NCBI RefSeq assembly: GCF_020164555.1
Contig: NZ_JAIQZB010000022.1
Location: 1-61,485, forward strand
From: Salegentibacter lacus
Lineage (GTDB): Bacteria; Bacteroidota; Bacteroidia; Flavobacteriales; Flavobacteriaceae
DNA: 61,485 nt
Reading direction: 5' to 3'
The notes under the pieces are model-generated. The model saw only the letters and a program-made list of their open reading frames with translations, ran no database searches and was not told where the DNA came from. The translations under genes were made by a program, and so were the position numbers. Shown here one piece after another: positions 51,040 through 59,226 of the stretch (position 1 is the first letter of the stretch; each line of letters starts with the position of its first letter).

Positions 51040-51145
51040 CTAACGTCAGATTTTTGGATTTTTTTTACAAAAAATAGATCTTAAAAATTGGTAAGAGCCT
51101 ACCAATAAAAGGATTAGAACAAATAATAACTAAATTTGACGTTAG
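51040..51145 (+). repeat. Hairpin element in the leader of cassette 2
   Basis: CTAACGTCAGATTT (51040-51053) and AAATTTGACGTTAG (51132-51145) match at 13 of 14 positions. A central hairpin is TTGGTA-AGAGCC-TACCAA (51088-51105). It looks like a small attC of another type, or an mRNA leader structure; it ends 7 nt before the start codon. Confidence 0.55.
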
Positions 51146-51152
51146 TCAGAAT

Positions 51153-52301
51153 ATGAAAAAAATTATACTTACATTAATAATTCTGGTTTTTGGAAAAGCT
51201 TACTCGCAAAATAAATTAGAGGGAGTAATCCTTGATGAGAGCACTGGAAAACCGATTGAATATGTCGATATTTTTAATAATATGGACTTTACTTCTACAA
51301 ATGCGGAAGGTAAATTCCTATTTAAATCAATGGAGGACTCAATAAATATTCAACTTTTAGGATATGAGCCAATTCATTCGACATTCGAGCAATTTTCTGC
51401 CGACACAATTTATTTACAAAGCAAATTTGAGCTACTGGATGAAGTTATTTTATCCCAACCAAATTCAATTAAAACAGTATTTAAAAATATTCATCAGAAC
51501 TATCCTTTTGAGCCATATACAGAATCCTTCTTTTTAAGATCTGTTTTAAAAAAAGATGGCCATATTGTAAAATTACAGGACTTAAATGGTCTTCTTAGTA
51601 GAAAAACTCTTTTAGCAACATCTAAAAATCCTATGCCAAGAAATAATTATACGGTGGAAGTGCAGAATATGCGTAAAGCAGAAATAAAGGATAATGAGGT
51701 ATACTTTGAAATGTTCAGCTTTGACCAATTTTTAACGGCAATTACCTCAATCGCAATTAGTCCAAGTGTATTTGATTTTACTGCGATTGAATCAGATGAT
51801 AATTTATTAAAATATAAATTTTCACCGAAAAAAGAAACGGAATTTACAACTACAGGTTATTATTTGGTTGATACTAATGATAATAGCTTCAACGAATTTT
51901 ATTTATTGGATTTCGATAATGAAAAAGATTTTCAAAAAAGACGGGACCTAAAATATCGCACAGTTTACTATGAACTTTTTGTGTCCTTTAGCAAAAATAA
52001 TCCAGGAAATAAATATTACCTGGACAAGGCTAAACTAATAGCTAAAGTTGAGGTGATAGGTAAGGATGAAAAAACTATCCAATATGAAACCGAATATGTA
52101 TGGATAGCTTCACATAGAACAAATAAAAAAATCAATAAAAAAGCTTCACTTTCAAAGGATATATTCAAATTGGATATACCATATGACGAACATTTTTGGA
52201 ATCATCAGAATTACCTCCAGTTAACAGATGAGTTGAAATTATTCATCGGGGATTTAGATAGCTCAAATAATGATTTTGAAATACAAACAAATATTGAATA
52301 A
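51153..52301 (+). CDS. Exported CarboxypepD-reg-like protein in cassette 2
   Basis: 382 residues. Signal peptide ending KAYSQ, then a CarboxypepD_reg-like beta domain (KLEGVILDESTGKPIEYVDI, GKFLFKSMEDSINIQLLGYE; 20-90), followed by a large unassigned beta-rich domain (EYVWIASHRTNKK near the end). Such proteins are usually surface or periplasmic in Bacteroidota; they lack the TonB-receptor barrel. Cassette ends are GTTTTGCCCACA and TGTGGGCAAC. Confidence 0.7.
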   Translation: MKKIILTLIILVFGKAYSQNKLEGVILDESTGKPIEYVDIFNNMDFTSTNAEGKFLFKSMEDSINIQLLGYEPIHSTFEQFSADTIYLQSKFELLDEVILSQPNSIKTVFKNIHQNYPFEPYTESFFLRSVLKKDGHIVKLQDLNGLLSRKTLLATSKNPMPRNNYTVEVQNMRKAEIKDNEVYFEMFSFDQFLTAITSIAISPSVFDFTAIESDDNLLKYKFSPKKETEFTTTGYYLVDTNDNSFNEFYLLDFDNEKDFQKRRDLKYRTVYYELFVSFSKNNPGNKYYLDKAKLIAKVEVIGKDEKTIQYETEYVWIASHRTNKKINKKASLSKDIFKLDIPYDEHFWNHQNYLQLTDELKLFIGDLDSSNNDFEIQTNIE

Positions 52302-52315
52302 TACTATAATACTGT

Positions 52316-52446
52316 GGGCAACAGTATATAAAAACAATGCTTAAACCTGTCTCAAATCGAAACTCACTGTTCGCTTGCTACGCTGATTGTCCTGCGGACA
52401 ATCACGCTCGCCAGCTCGCACAGTTTTTATACGGGACGTTAGCCAC
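52316..52446 (+). repeat. attC-like site R2
   Basis: About 131 bp with all family blocks: GGGCAACAGTATATAAAAAC, AATGCTTAAACC, TGTCTCAAATCGAAACTC, GATTGTCCTGCGGACAATC, GCTCGCCAGCTCGCACAG and TTTTTATACGGGAC before core GTTAGCC (52438). Confidence 0.85.
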
Positions 52447-52468
52447 CATTAAAGCCAAATAAACTAAA

Positions 52469-53851
52469 ATGAAAAAAATCCAACTATTTACTGTATTAAT
52501 TCTATTTTTCAATCTTGTCCAATCCCAAGAAATTAAAGGCGACTGGTATGGCAATTTAAAAGTTTCTGGAACTGAAATTCCACTAATTTTTCACATTGAC
52601 AGAAGTGACGCTGGTTTTTCTTCCACATTGGATAGTCCTAAACAAGGAGCATTCGGTCTTAACGCTGAAGAAACCTTTTTTGAAGATGCCGTTTTGAAAA
52701 TTACCCTACCAGGTAGGGGAATAACTTACGATGGAATTTACGATTTCGAGAACGACATGTTCAAAGGAACCTTTAAACAAGGTGGTTTAGAGCTGCCCTT
52801 AGTTTTAACCAAAAATAAAGAGATAGAGGGAAATGGTTCAGAAAAACCTTTACGACCCCAAGAACCCAAAGCGCCATTTTCTTACCGTTCAGAAAATATA
52901 ACTTTTACAAATCCAAAAGATAATATTACACTATCAGGCACCTTGACTCTTCCTAAAAGTTTGGGAAAATACCCTGCTGTAGTGCTGATTAGCGGTAGCG
53001 GACCTCAAGACCGAAATTCTGAAATTTTAGGGCACAAGCCTTTTTTAGTAATAGCAGATTACCTTACTCAAAATGGGATCGCTGTTCTACGTTTTGATGA
53101 AAGAGGTGTAAAAGAGTCGCAGGGGGATTTTTCGAAAGCCACATCCAAAAATCTTGCAACGGATGTTCAAGCTGCTCTGCATTTTTTACAATCTATGGAA
53201 GAAATAGATCAAGATAAAATCGGATTGATAGGCCATAGTGAAGGAGGAATAATTGCTCCAATGGTCGCAGAGAATTCTAAAGAAGTAGACTTTATTGTTT
53301 TACTTGCCGGTCAAGGACTGCGAGGAGATCAAAACTTGTTACTGCAAAAGAAACTGATGGAACAAAGAAGTGGAATAGATGAACTAACAGTTAATCAAGG
53401 TCAGAAGATCTTCAGCGGGGCATATAATATCATTAATGAATTAGAAAGTGAAGAATTACAATCAAAATTGAAAGAATATTTTCAGCAACAGTTTTCAGGT
53501 GGTTTAAATGAAAATCAAATGCAAGCACTGATTCAACAACTGACATCACCTTGGATGCGATTTTATTTAAGTTATGATCCTGCACTTGTTTTGGAAAAAA
53601 CCACCATTCCTGTGTTAGCCTTATTTGGAGAAAATGATTTTCAGGTACCGCCTAAGGAAAATTCGGGGATTATTACGGAGTCATTAGAAAAAGCTGGAAA
53701 TAACCAAGTTAAGGTTATTGTTTTTGAGCAATTAAACCACCTGTTTCAAGAGAGTTCCACTGGTTTTCCAAATGAATATGCCGAGATAGAACAAACCATT
53801 TCTCCCAAAGTATTAGAAACTATTTCAACCTGGATTCTCAGTCGAGAATAA
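52469..53851 (+). CDS. Exported alpha/beta hydrolase in cassette 3
   Basis: 460 residues. Signal peptide (ending NLVQSQ), an N-terminal beta domain (EIKGDWYGNLKVSGTEIPLI; 20-125) and an alpha/beta hydrolase with LISGSGPQDRNSE, nucleophile S in GLIGHSEGG (near 262), Asp in FGENDFQVP and His in QLNHLFQ. Esterase or peptidase substrate unknown. Cassette ends match perfectly: GTTAGCCACC at the start and GGTGGCTAAC after the stop. Confidence 0.85.
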   Translation: MKKIQLFTVLILFFNLVQSQEIKGDWYGNLKVSGTEIPLIFHIDRSDAGFSSTLDSPKQGAFGLNAEETFFEDAVLKITLPGRGITYDGIYDFENDMFKGTFKQGGLELPLVLTKNKEIEGNGSEKPLRPQEPKAPFSYRSENITFTNPKDNITLSGTLTLPKSLGKYPAVVLISGSGPQDRNSEILGHKPFLVIADYLTQNGIAVLRFDERGVKESQGDFSKATSKNLATDVQAALHFLQSMEEIDQDKIGLIGHSEGGIIAPMVAENSKEVDFIVLLAGQGLRGDQNLLLQKKLMEQRSGIDELTVNQGQKIFSGAYNIINELESEELQSKLKEYFQQQFSGGLNENQMQALIQQLTSPWMRFYLSYDPALVLEKTTIPVLALFGENDFQVPPKENSGIITESLEKAGNNQVKVIVFEQLNHLFQESSTGFPNEYAEIEQTISPKVLETISTWILSRE

Positions 53852-53856
53852 AAAAC

Positions 53857-53996
53857 GGTGGCTAACAAAATATAAAAACAATGCTTTAATTTAGTCTCAA
53901 ATCCAAACTATGTGCGTTTTTGCTACACCTGGTTTTTCCTACAGAAAAATCATTGCCTGTAAGCAGCACAGTTTTTATATGGGACGTTGTGCGGCA
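53857..53996 (+). repeat. attC-like site R3
   Basis: About 140 bp. The outer blocks are conserved (GGTGGCTAACAAAATATAAA, AATGCTTTAATTTAGTCTC, GCACAGTTTTTATATGGGAC, core GTTGTGCGG at 53986). The inner hairpin sequence is diverged (TTTTTCCTACAGAAAAATC) but still palindromic, so the shape is kept. Confidence 0.85.
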
Positions 53997-54046
53997 TGCG
54001 GAAAATTAAAAACCGAAAAACAAAAACCAAATAACCAAGAATCACA

Positions 54047-54532
54047 ATGAAAAGAATCTCTATTTTATTCACATTGCTAACAATTACTTTATTGACTTCT
54101 TGTAGCAGCAGTAAAATCACAACTGTAGAATTTCAGAGGATCGACCACAAGATTGTTGCTGAAGGTAATTCCTCCAAAGCAAACCAAAAACTTCTGTTAG
54201 TCACATACAACAAATACTTCAACAAAGACAACTTCGGACCTGAATTTATCGACAAGCATAAACTCGATACCATAAATTTCAGAAAGAATATGCTTGTTGA
54301 AATTTTTCTGGGAGAGAAATCCCAGACTGGCTATGAAATCATAGTTGACAAGATTGAAGAGAACAAAGATTTAGTTAAAATTTACTACTCAGTGACTGAG
54401 CCCGACAATCCAACCGATAAACCTTCTCAGCCATACGTAATTGTCCAAACTCACAAATCCCGAAAACCAGCGCAATTCTATGAGAACGGTGAAAAGGTAC
54501 AGATGAAACCACAGAATATCTACATGAACTAA
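54047..54532 (+). CDS. Putative lipoprotein in cassette 4
   Basis: 161 residues. Lipoprotein signal with cysteine in LLTSCSSSK (near 19). The mature part (TVEFQRIDHKIVAEGNSSK, MLVEIFLGEKSQTGYEIIVD) resembles small exported PrcB-like/protease-complex domains (LGEKSQTGY-xI-x-V), but I am not sure. Its codon use is visibly more C-rich than its neighbours. Cassette ends: GTTGTGCG and CGCACAAC. Confidence 0.65.
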   Translation: MKRISILFTLLTITLLTSCSSSKITTVEFQRIDHKIVAEGNSSKANQKLLLVTYNKYFNKDNFGPEFIDKHKLDTINFRKNMLVEIFLGEKSQTGYEIIVDKIEENKDLVKIYYSVTEPDNPTDKPSQPYVIVQTHKSRKPAQFYENGEKVQMKPQNIYMN

Positions 54533-54544
54533 AAAAAGCACGAT

Positions 54545-54677
54545 CGCACAACACAAAATAAACGCAAGTCGGCTTTAATCCTTTTCAGGATAGGCGCTTT
54601 CGGTGGACAGAGAAACATCTCGTATCTTTTATCTACCGTTGACGAAGCCGCCCTACGTTTATTAAAACCGTTGCCAT
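54545..54677 (+). repeat. attC-like site R4, different sequence type
   Basis: About 130 bp between CGCACAAC and GTTGCC, with a different body: AAATAAACGCAAGTCGGCT pairs imperfectly with AGCCGCCCTACGTTTATT near the other end. Same architecture, unrelated sequence, consistent with a cassette from another array. Confidence 0.7.
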
Positions 54678-54705
54678 TCATTGTAAAAAATCAAAAGAAC
54701 AAATT

Positions 54706-54888
54706 ATGAAATATAAAATTGGTTTCAGATTAGATTGGCTGGAGATGATATTTTTATTATTTACAGTTTTTACAGCAGGATTTATTACAGCCAGTGATTT
54801 AAATAATAAATTTCTTTATACTGGTTTGATAATCCTTTCATCAGCTGGTTTGTTGTTGAAAAAAAGGGTTAAGTTACCCCTTAAGTAA
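54706..54888 (+). CDS. Small two-helix membrane protein in cassette 5
   Basis: 60 residues, two membrane helices (11-27, MIFLLFTVFTAGFITA; 36-52, YTGLIILSSAGLLL), ending KKRVKLPLK. Unknown. Cassette ends: GTTGCCATT and AATGGCAAC, complementary over 9 nt. A 145-nt stretch without a gene follows before the next site. Confidence 0.5.
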   Translation: MKYKIGFRLDWLEMIFLLFTVFTAGFITASDLNNKFLYTGLIILSSAGLLLKKRVKLPLK

Positions 54889-55032
54889 ATCGAAAAAACA
54901 CAGATAAAATCTAGCGGACTTTGAAGCAGTTGAGAAAATATGTGCCAAGGGAATAAATTTATTGACAAGTTTCTGATGACTGTTTTCAAGTAAAGCCTCT
55001 ACGGATTTTTAATCTAACCCTCAAAAACAACG

Positions 55033-55167
55033 AAATGGCAACAATGTATAAAAACAATGCTTAAATCAGTCTCAAATCGCAACATCGTGCTCGCTTGCTT
55101 AGCGCATTGTCCTGCGGACAATCCAGCTCGCCAGCTCGCACTATTTTTATACGGGACGCTGCCACAC
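55033..55167 (+). repeat. attC-like site R5
   Basis: About 135 bp, typical body (AATGTATAAAAACAATGC, CTCGCTTGCTTAGCG, CATTGTCCTGCGGACAATCC, TTTTTATACGGGAC). The core has changed from GTTGCC to GCTGCC (55158), which may block recombination here. Confidence 0.8.
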
Positions 55168-55181
55168 ATTATAAGAACCTG

Positions 55182-55844
55182 ATGATTGAAAATTTAATTA
55201 ATCGAACTAATACAAACGAGTTTTATCAAAATGGCTATTTACGTCTGGTGGATTTAAAAGGTCGAACTGGGAATAGTCGAACTCTAGAGTTAAATTTTAT
55301 TATTGAGGGACAGGATGATTTTGGAGAAATACAAAACATTGAGCATTGGACTATAATTGCTAAAGAAGCCATAGATTTTAAGGGAATTTTTGCGGACTCT
55401 TACCTTCCCTATATTAAATTGAATATTTTAACCGACCATCCCTTACTTTGGGTTTTTAACCATCCGGAGTTAGAATGTGAATTAAATAAATATCCAGAAA
55501 ATCCGAGTGAATTTATAGGGGATTTGTTCTTTGAATATGAAAGTGTCGGAGGTAATTGGATTCCACTTCACAAGAATTTTTGGGCTTTAAATAAATTTTA
55601 CAAAGAAACTAAAAATAGATATTTATCTATCCCAAGCCCTTTAAGAGGATCGATTGAAAAAGTATGTGAAAAACACGGAATTGAATTTAGAGTGAAAAAA
55701 GAAATTAACGGATATAACAAAGGTTATGCAAATCGACCAAATGCTAAACTTTTGATATTTGGAAATGATGAGGTCTGCCCTAATAGTTATAGTTTAGGAC
55801 AGCCATATATAATTGCTGACGAGTTTATTGCAAAAAAGAAGTAA
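55182..55844 (+). CDS. Unknown cytoplasmic protein in cassette 6
   Basis: 220 residues from the ATG at 55182 (MIENLINRTNTNEF); an earlier ATG at 55095 lies inside attC-like site R5 and would add 29 unrelated residues. No signal peptide. Mixed alpha/beta (LRLVDLKGRTGNSRTLELNF, IIEGQDDFGEIQNIEHWTII); C-terminal segment ends PYIIADEFIAKKK. Not recognised. Cassette ends: GCTGCCACAC and GTGTGGCAC. Confidence 0.6.
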   Translation: MIENLINRTNTNEFYQNGYLRLVDLKGRTGNSRTLELNFIIEGQDDFGEIQNIEHWTIIAKEAIDFKGIFADSYLPYIKLNILTDHPLLWVFNHPELECELNKYPENPSEFIGDLFFEYESVGGNWIPLHKNFWALNKFYKETKNRYLSIPSPLRGSIEKVCEKHGIEFRVKKEINGYNKGYANRPNAKLLIFGNDEVCPNSYSLGQPYIIADEFIAKKK

Positions 55845-55849
55845 AAAAC

Positions 55850-55946
55850 GTGTGGCACAAAATACAAAAACAATGATCAATCCTGAATCAATTCGAAACT
55901 CTGTGCTTGCTTGTTGTGCTTGATTTTTATACTAGACAATAGCTTT
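55850..55946 (+). repeat. attC-like site R6, truncated
   Basis: About 97 bp: keeps CACAAAATACAAAAACAATG, ATTCGAAACTCTGTGCTTGC and ATTTTTATACTAGAC but lacks the GATTGTCC hairpin. The core is CAATAGC instead of GTTAGC. Probably no longer active. Confidence 0.7.
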
Positions 55947-55957
55947 AATTATTATTT

Positions 55958-56665
55958 ATGACACAACTTCAAAACGCAAAAATTTTATCTTCATTTATTA
56001 TAGTTTATTTTTTAAGTATAAATATTCTAAATGCTCAAAATGATGAAATTAATAAAACAACAGAAAAATATAATAATAGTTCATATCTGACAATGAATGT
56101 ACTATCTCCATTAAACACTAAAAGTCCGAGATGGCGATTTGGTTATATCAAAAATATTAATGACAGATGGAAAATTGGATTAGATGTTGGTTATGGAAAT
56201 CATAGTTTAACCTTTTATGATTTAGGAGACAACTATGAGTTATGGGAGGTTAGACCAGAGTTTTATTATTTTTTAAAAACTAAACGAAGAACAAAGAAAT
56301 ATTTATCTGTAGAACCATTTTACATTCACCACAAAGATTTATTTTTTGATGGAACCTACTTTCCGGAAAACGGAGAATCACTCAGTTATGATAAAGCAGA
56401 TTATAAGAGACAGAAATACGGAATAAACTTTAAATATGGTTTCTTATTCAATTCAAAAAAAAGAATTGGGTTTAATTTATACACAGGATTAGGAATAAGA
56501 ATAAGAAAAAACACATTCACAAATACTGTAAACCCAGAGATAGTAGATTTGGGACCTGAAGGTGGTGATATGTTCGGATTTGATGATTATCGAAGGATAG
56601 AAGGAAACAATTTCGGAGGAAATTTTGTCTTAGGTTTAAAAATATATTATCGATCAAATAACTAA
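55958..56665 (+). CDS. Exported outer-membrane-type protein in cassette 7
   Basis: 235 residues. Signal peptide (hydrophobic core IIVYFLSINILNA), then repeated amphipathic strands with aromatic ends (RWRFGYIKNINDRWKIGLDV, YGINFKYGFLFNSKKRIGFN, LYTGLGIRI), ending VLGLKIYYRSNN. It looks like a small outer-membrane beta barrel. The ATG follows the altered core of site R6 by about 20 nt. Confidence 0.65.
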   Translation: MTQLQNAKILSSFIIVYFLSINILNAQNDEINKTTEKYNNSSYLTMNVLSPLNTKSPRWRFGYIKNINDRWKIGLDVGYGNHSLTFYDLGDNYELWEVRPEFYYFLKTKRRTKKYLSVEPFYIHHKDLFFDGTYFPENGESLSYDKADYKRQKYGINFKYGFLFNSKKRIGFNLYTGLGIRIRKNTFTNTVNPEIVDLGPEGGDMFGFDDYRRIEGNNFGGNFVLGLKIYYRSNN

Positions 56666-56760
56666 AGCTAAATAACTATATAAAAGCAAAGCTTAAACCT
56701 GTTTCTCTCCTATAAAATACTATTTCGAGATTGGGATACGTGGAAAAAAGTTTTATAGTC
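56658..56760 (+). repeat. attC-like site R7, decayed; end of array
   Basis: It keeps CTAAAGCTAAATAACTATA, TAAAAGCAAAGCTTAAACC and TGTTTCTC, the first half of the family. CTAAAGCTA is complementary to ATAGCTTTA at the start of cassette 7. The second half is replaced by unrelated sequence with AAGTTTTATAGTC. Confidence 0.55.
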
Positions 56761-56822
56761 TTGTAGAAACAGAGAGTCTTTCCCTTTCCCCGATACTTAA
56801 GTTCAGTTTTTAATTTACCAAC

Positions 56823-57377
56823 GTGATATTAAACTACTATACAAAAAAATTATTAGTGCTAATAGTATTCTTATTGGCCTCTTCACTGTATTGTCAAAAA
56901 CAGGAAAAGATATATACGTCTACGAACATTTTAGAAGTTTATAAAAATACAGAGGAGAGTCTTATTCACTATGAAAATCAGCTAAATACTGGTTGGGGTT
57001 TAGAATTAAATTCTCTGCATGGTTTTTATATCCTCAGGAAATTTGTTTTATCGGCTGGGTTAGGAATAAATTTAAACATAAATGAGAATTATAGAGCCAT
57101 ACCAGCTATAGTAGAGTTGAAGTTTCATTTTAGTGACTATGGCATTAACAGTCCTTATGTTTTATTGAACACCGGGAAAAATTTAAAGATAGGAAGTTTC
57201 CAACCGGGTCAGACTGCCAAATTAGGATTCGGTTATAATTTTGAAAGCGATTATATTTTCCAGTATACTATTGAATTTTTTAAAAAATCTAAAACTTATT
57301 ACACCAGCGAAAGCCTGGATGTTAATTATAATTACCGAGCCAACGGCTATGGAATTTCTGTTGGGATCACATTTTAA
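56823..57377 (+). CDS. Exported beta-barrel-like protein
   Basis: 184 residues from a GTG start (GTGATATTA). Signal segment (LLVLIVFLLASSLYC), then strands typical of small barrels (LNTGWGLELNSLHGFYILRK, FVLSAGLGINLNINEN, AKLGFGYNFES) and a closing strand GYGISVGITF ending in Phe. It is 11 nt upstream of another such gene, so they form a pair. No family recognised. Confidence 0.65.
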   Translation: MILNYYTKKLLVLIVFLLASSLYCQKQEKIYTSTNILEVYKNTEESLIHYENQLNTGWGLELNSLHGFYILRKFVLSAGLGINLNINENYRAIPAIVELKFHFSDYGINSPYVLLNTGKNLKIGSFQPGQTAKLGFGYNFESDYIFQYTIEFFKKSKTYYTSESLDVNYNYRANGYGISVGITF

Positions 57378-57388
57378 ATAATTTACCT

Positions 57389-57967
57389 ATGATAAAAAAA
57401 ATACTTCTTTTAATTGCAATTTCACTTATTACTCAACATTCCTGGACCCAACAAAATACCGCTGTAGAAAAATCTGTTTATGGATTTCAAGCAGGGGTAT
57501 TAGGATTTTGGGCACATAATGAATCCAGGTTGGATAGAAATATATCCATTCGCACCGAATTAGGTTTTGATGCAGGAATCTTTTCCTCAAATGCAGATTT
57601 TAGCGGGTCTAAAGTGGGCGTAATTTTTATTCCTTCAATTACCCTGGAACCACGTCTATATTATAATCTTCATAAAAGAATGGATAAAGGAAAAAATATT
57701 AGCGAGAACAGTGGGAATTTCGTTGCTCTTAAACTAAACTACAGGCCGGACTGGTTTACCCTCTCCAATGTTAAAAACACTTCGGTAGCCGACAATATTG
57801 CTATTATCCCGAAGTGGGGAATTAGAAGAACTTTTTGGAATCATCTCACTTATGAATTGGGAGCGGGTGTTGGTTACAGAAAATATTTTCTAAAACAGTA
57901 TGGCTACGCTGAAAATCCTGGAGAGGTGGGCATAGACTTGCACATTAGGTTAGGGTATACATTTTAA
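57389..57967 (+). CDS. Exported beta-barrel-like protein
   Basis: 192 residues. Signal peptide (MIKKILLLIAISLITQHSWT-Q), then barrel-like strands (YGFQAGVLGFWAHNESRLDR, GVIFIPSITLEPRLYYNLHK) ending LHIRLGYTF, with the terminal Phe used for outer-membrane insertion. It pairs with the preceding gene. Confidence 0.7.
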   Translation: MIKKILLLIAISLITQHSWTQQNTAVEKSVYGFQAGVLGFWAHNESRLDRNISIRTELGFDAGIFSSNADFSGSKVGVIFIPSITLEPRLYYNLHKRMDKGKNISENSGNFVALKLNYRPDWFTLSNVKNTSVADNIAIIPKWGIRRTFWNHLTYELGAGVGYRKYFLKQYGYAENPGEVGIDLHIRLGYTF

Positions 57968-58128
57968 CTTTTTGAAAAAAGACAATAATTGATTTGAAAG
58001 GACTGCAGATTAGCAATAAGCTAACACTTTCAAAGCATAGGTGGATTTTGATTAATGTTAGAAAAGAGCTTAATAGATTTTGCCTTTGCTGGTTTATACC
58101 GAATTACTAATTGAATAATAGAAATAAT

Positions 58129-58611
58129 ATGAAAATATCTTTTATTGTTAAACTAACTTTCCTTTTAAGTGCCATACTTTTTAATGGTTGTGATAGAAAT
58201 AATGAGGAGAGAACCTACCGCTTTATTATTAATAATGAGTCAGGTTTTGATATAAGATTAGAAATTTTTGAAAGTGGAACTAATAATTTTGTAAAAGAGA
58301 TAATTATTTCGGATTCAGATCATACTATAAAAAATTTTCAATCTACGGACATGGGCCAAGTTTATGGAATTCAAGATTTTTTTGAGGGAGATTCCGTTAA
58401 TATCATCTATGGGAATAATCAAAAAATACAATCTTACAAATGTGAATTTTTAAAGCCTGAAAATAATGGTTGCAGCGAAACAGGTAACATAGCAAATGAC
58501 GGAGATACACAATGGAAGCGCGAACGGCAAGGACAACTTTATATAAGGACATATACCTTTAATCCAGAGAACTTTGAAGAAGCAACACCTTGTGATGGAG
58601 ATTGTGAATAA
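58129..58611 (+). CDS. Putative lipoprotein
   Basis: 160 residues from the ATG at 58129; a TTG at 58111 would add six polar residues before the signal. Lipoprotein signal with cysteine in LFNGCDRNN. The mature part begins YRFIINNESGFDIRLEIFES, which looks like a beta sandwich. Further cysteines in KCEF, GCSE and the C-terminal PCDGDCE. Not recognised. Confidence 0.6.
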   Translation: MKISFIVKLTFLLSAILFNGCDRNNEERTYRFIINNESGFDIRLEIFESGTNNFVKEIIISDSDHTIKNFQSTDMGQVYGIQDFFEGDSVNIIYGNNQKIQSYKCEFLKPENNGCSETGNIANDGDTQWKRERQGQLYIRTYTFNPENFEEATPCDGDCE

Positions 58612-58924
58612 ATTAATACAAAATTAAAAAGAGAGGCTTGATGGCTTTTGCCTTCGAACCCCTCTAAAATTAAGTCCTTAATAGGACATAACTTAATTGC
58701 AGACTAATATCAGATAACGCTGTTTTTATCAGCCGAAAGCCGCCCCCATCATCTGCTAGGTGTTGGCCGCTCCTTAACCGCTATCTTTAACTTATTACAA
58801 AAATAGGAATTTTAGAATAGCCAAATCAATAGTGTTATTACCCGCCTTTTAAATCCTATAAAAAGTATTTCTTTGTCTTAGAAATCAAACAGACAAATTT
58901 GATTTGGGAAAAATCTGTTTTTCC
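58612..58924. other. Gap before the integrase remnant
   Basis: No gene. It has a small hairpin GTCCT-TAAT-AGGAC (58672-58685) and a C-rich patch (58716-58780, AACGCTGTTTTTATCAGCC … GTGTTGGCC) that loosely resembles a short attC body but without convincing arm pairing. Confidence 0.35.
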
Positions 58925-59056
58925 TTATTCTTGTTTAAAATCAATCAGGGCATTCATATCCTGGCTAATCTTGTTTTCCGAAACCCTGGCATAAATTTGA
59001 GTTGTAGAAATTTTGGTATGTCTTAAAAGCTTAGAAACAGTTTCGCGAAAAAAATC
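58925..59056 (-). pseudogene. C-terminal remnant of a second tyrosine integrase
   Basis: About 40 codons before a TAA (58925-58927): VSKLLRHTKISTTQIYARVS then ENKISQDMNALIDFKQE. This is the last catalytic block of Bacteroidota integrases (L-x-H-T-x-I-x-T-T-x-x-Y). The upstream frame hits a stop, and the rest of the gene is gone. It marks an earlier integration or a replaced integrase. Confidence 0.75.
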
Positions 59057-59226
59057 ATTCCATTGTCATTCAATGATGTTCCATATTTTTTCATTAGCCG
59101 CCGAAAAAATTGATGAAATGTCCCCCAACTATACCTCTAATTAACTACACTTACAATAGATTTGGATTTCATTGTTACTCTAATCATATTTTAAGAAGTT
59201 CAGGAAAACTAAGATTTCGATTTCTA

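Noticed and set aside
58716-58780. C-rich patch resembling a short attC site
   Set aside because: Arms (AGATAAC and GTTGGCC) are not complementary and no gene boundary matches.
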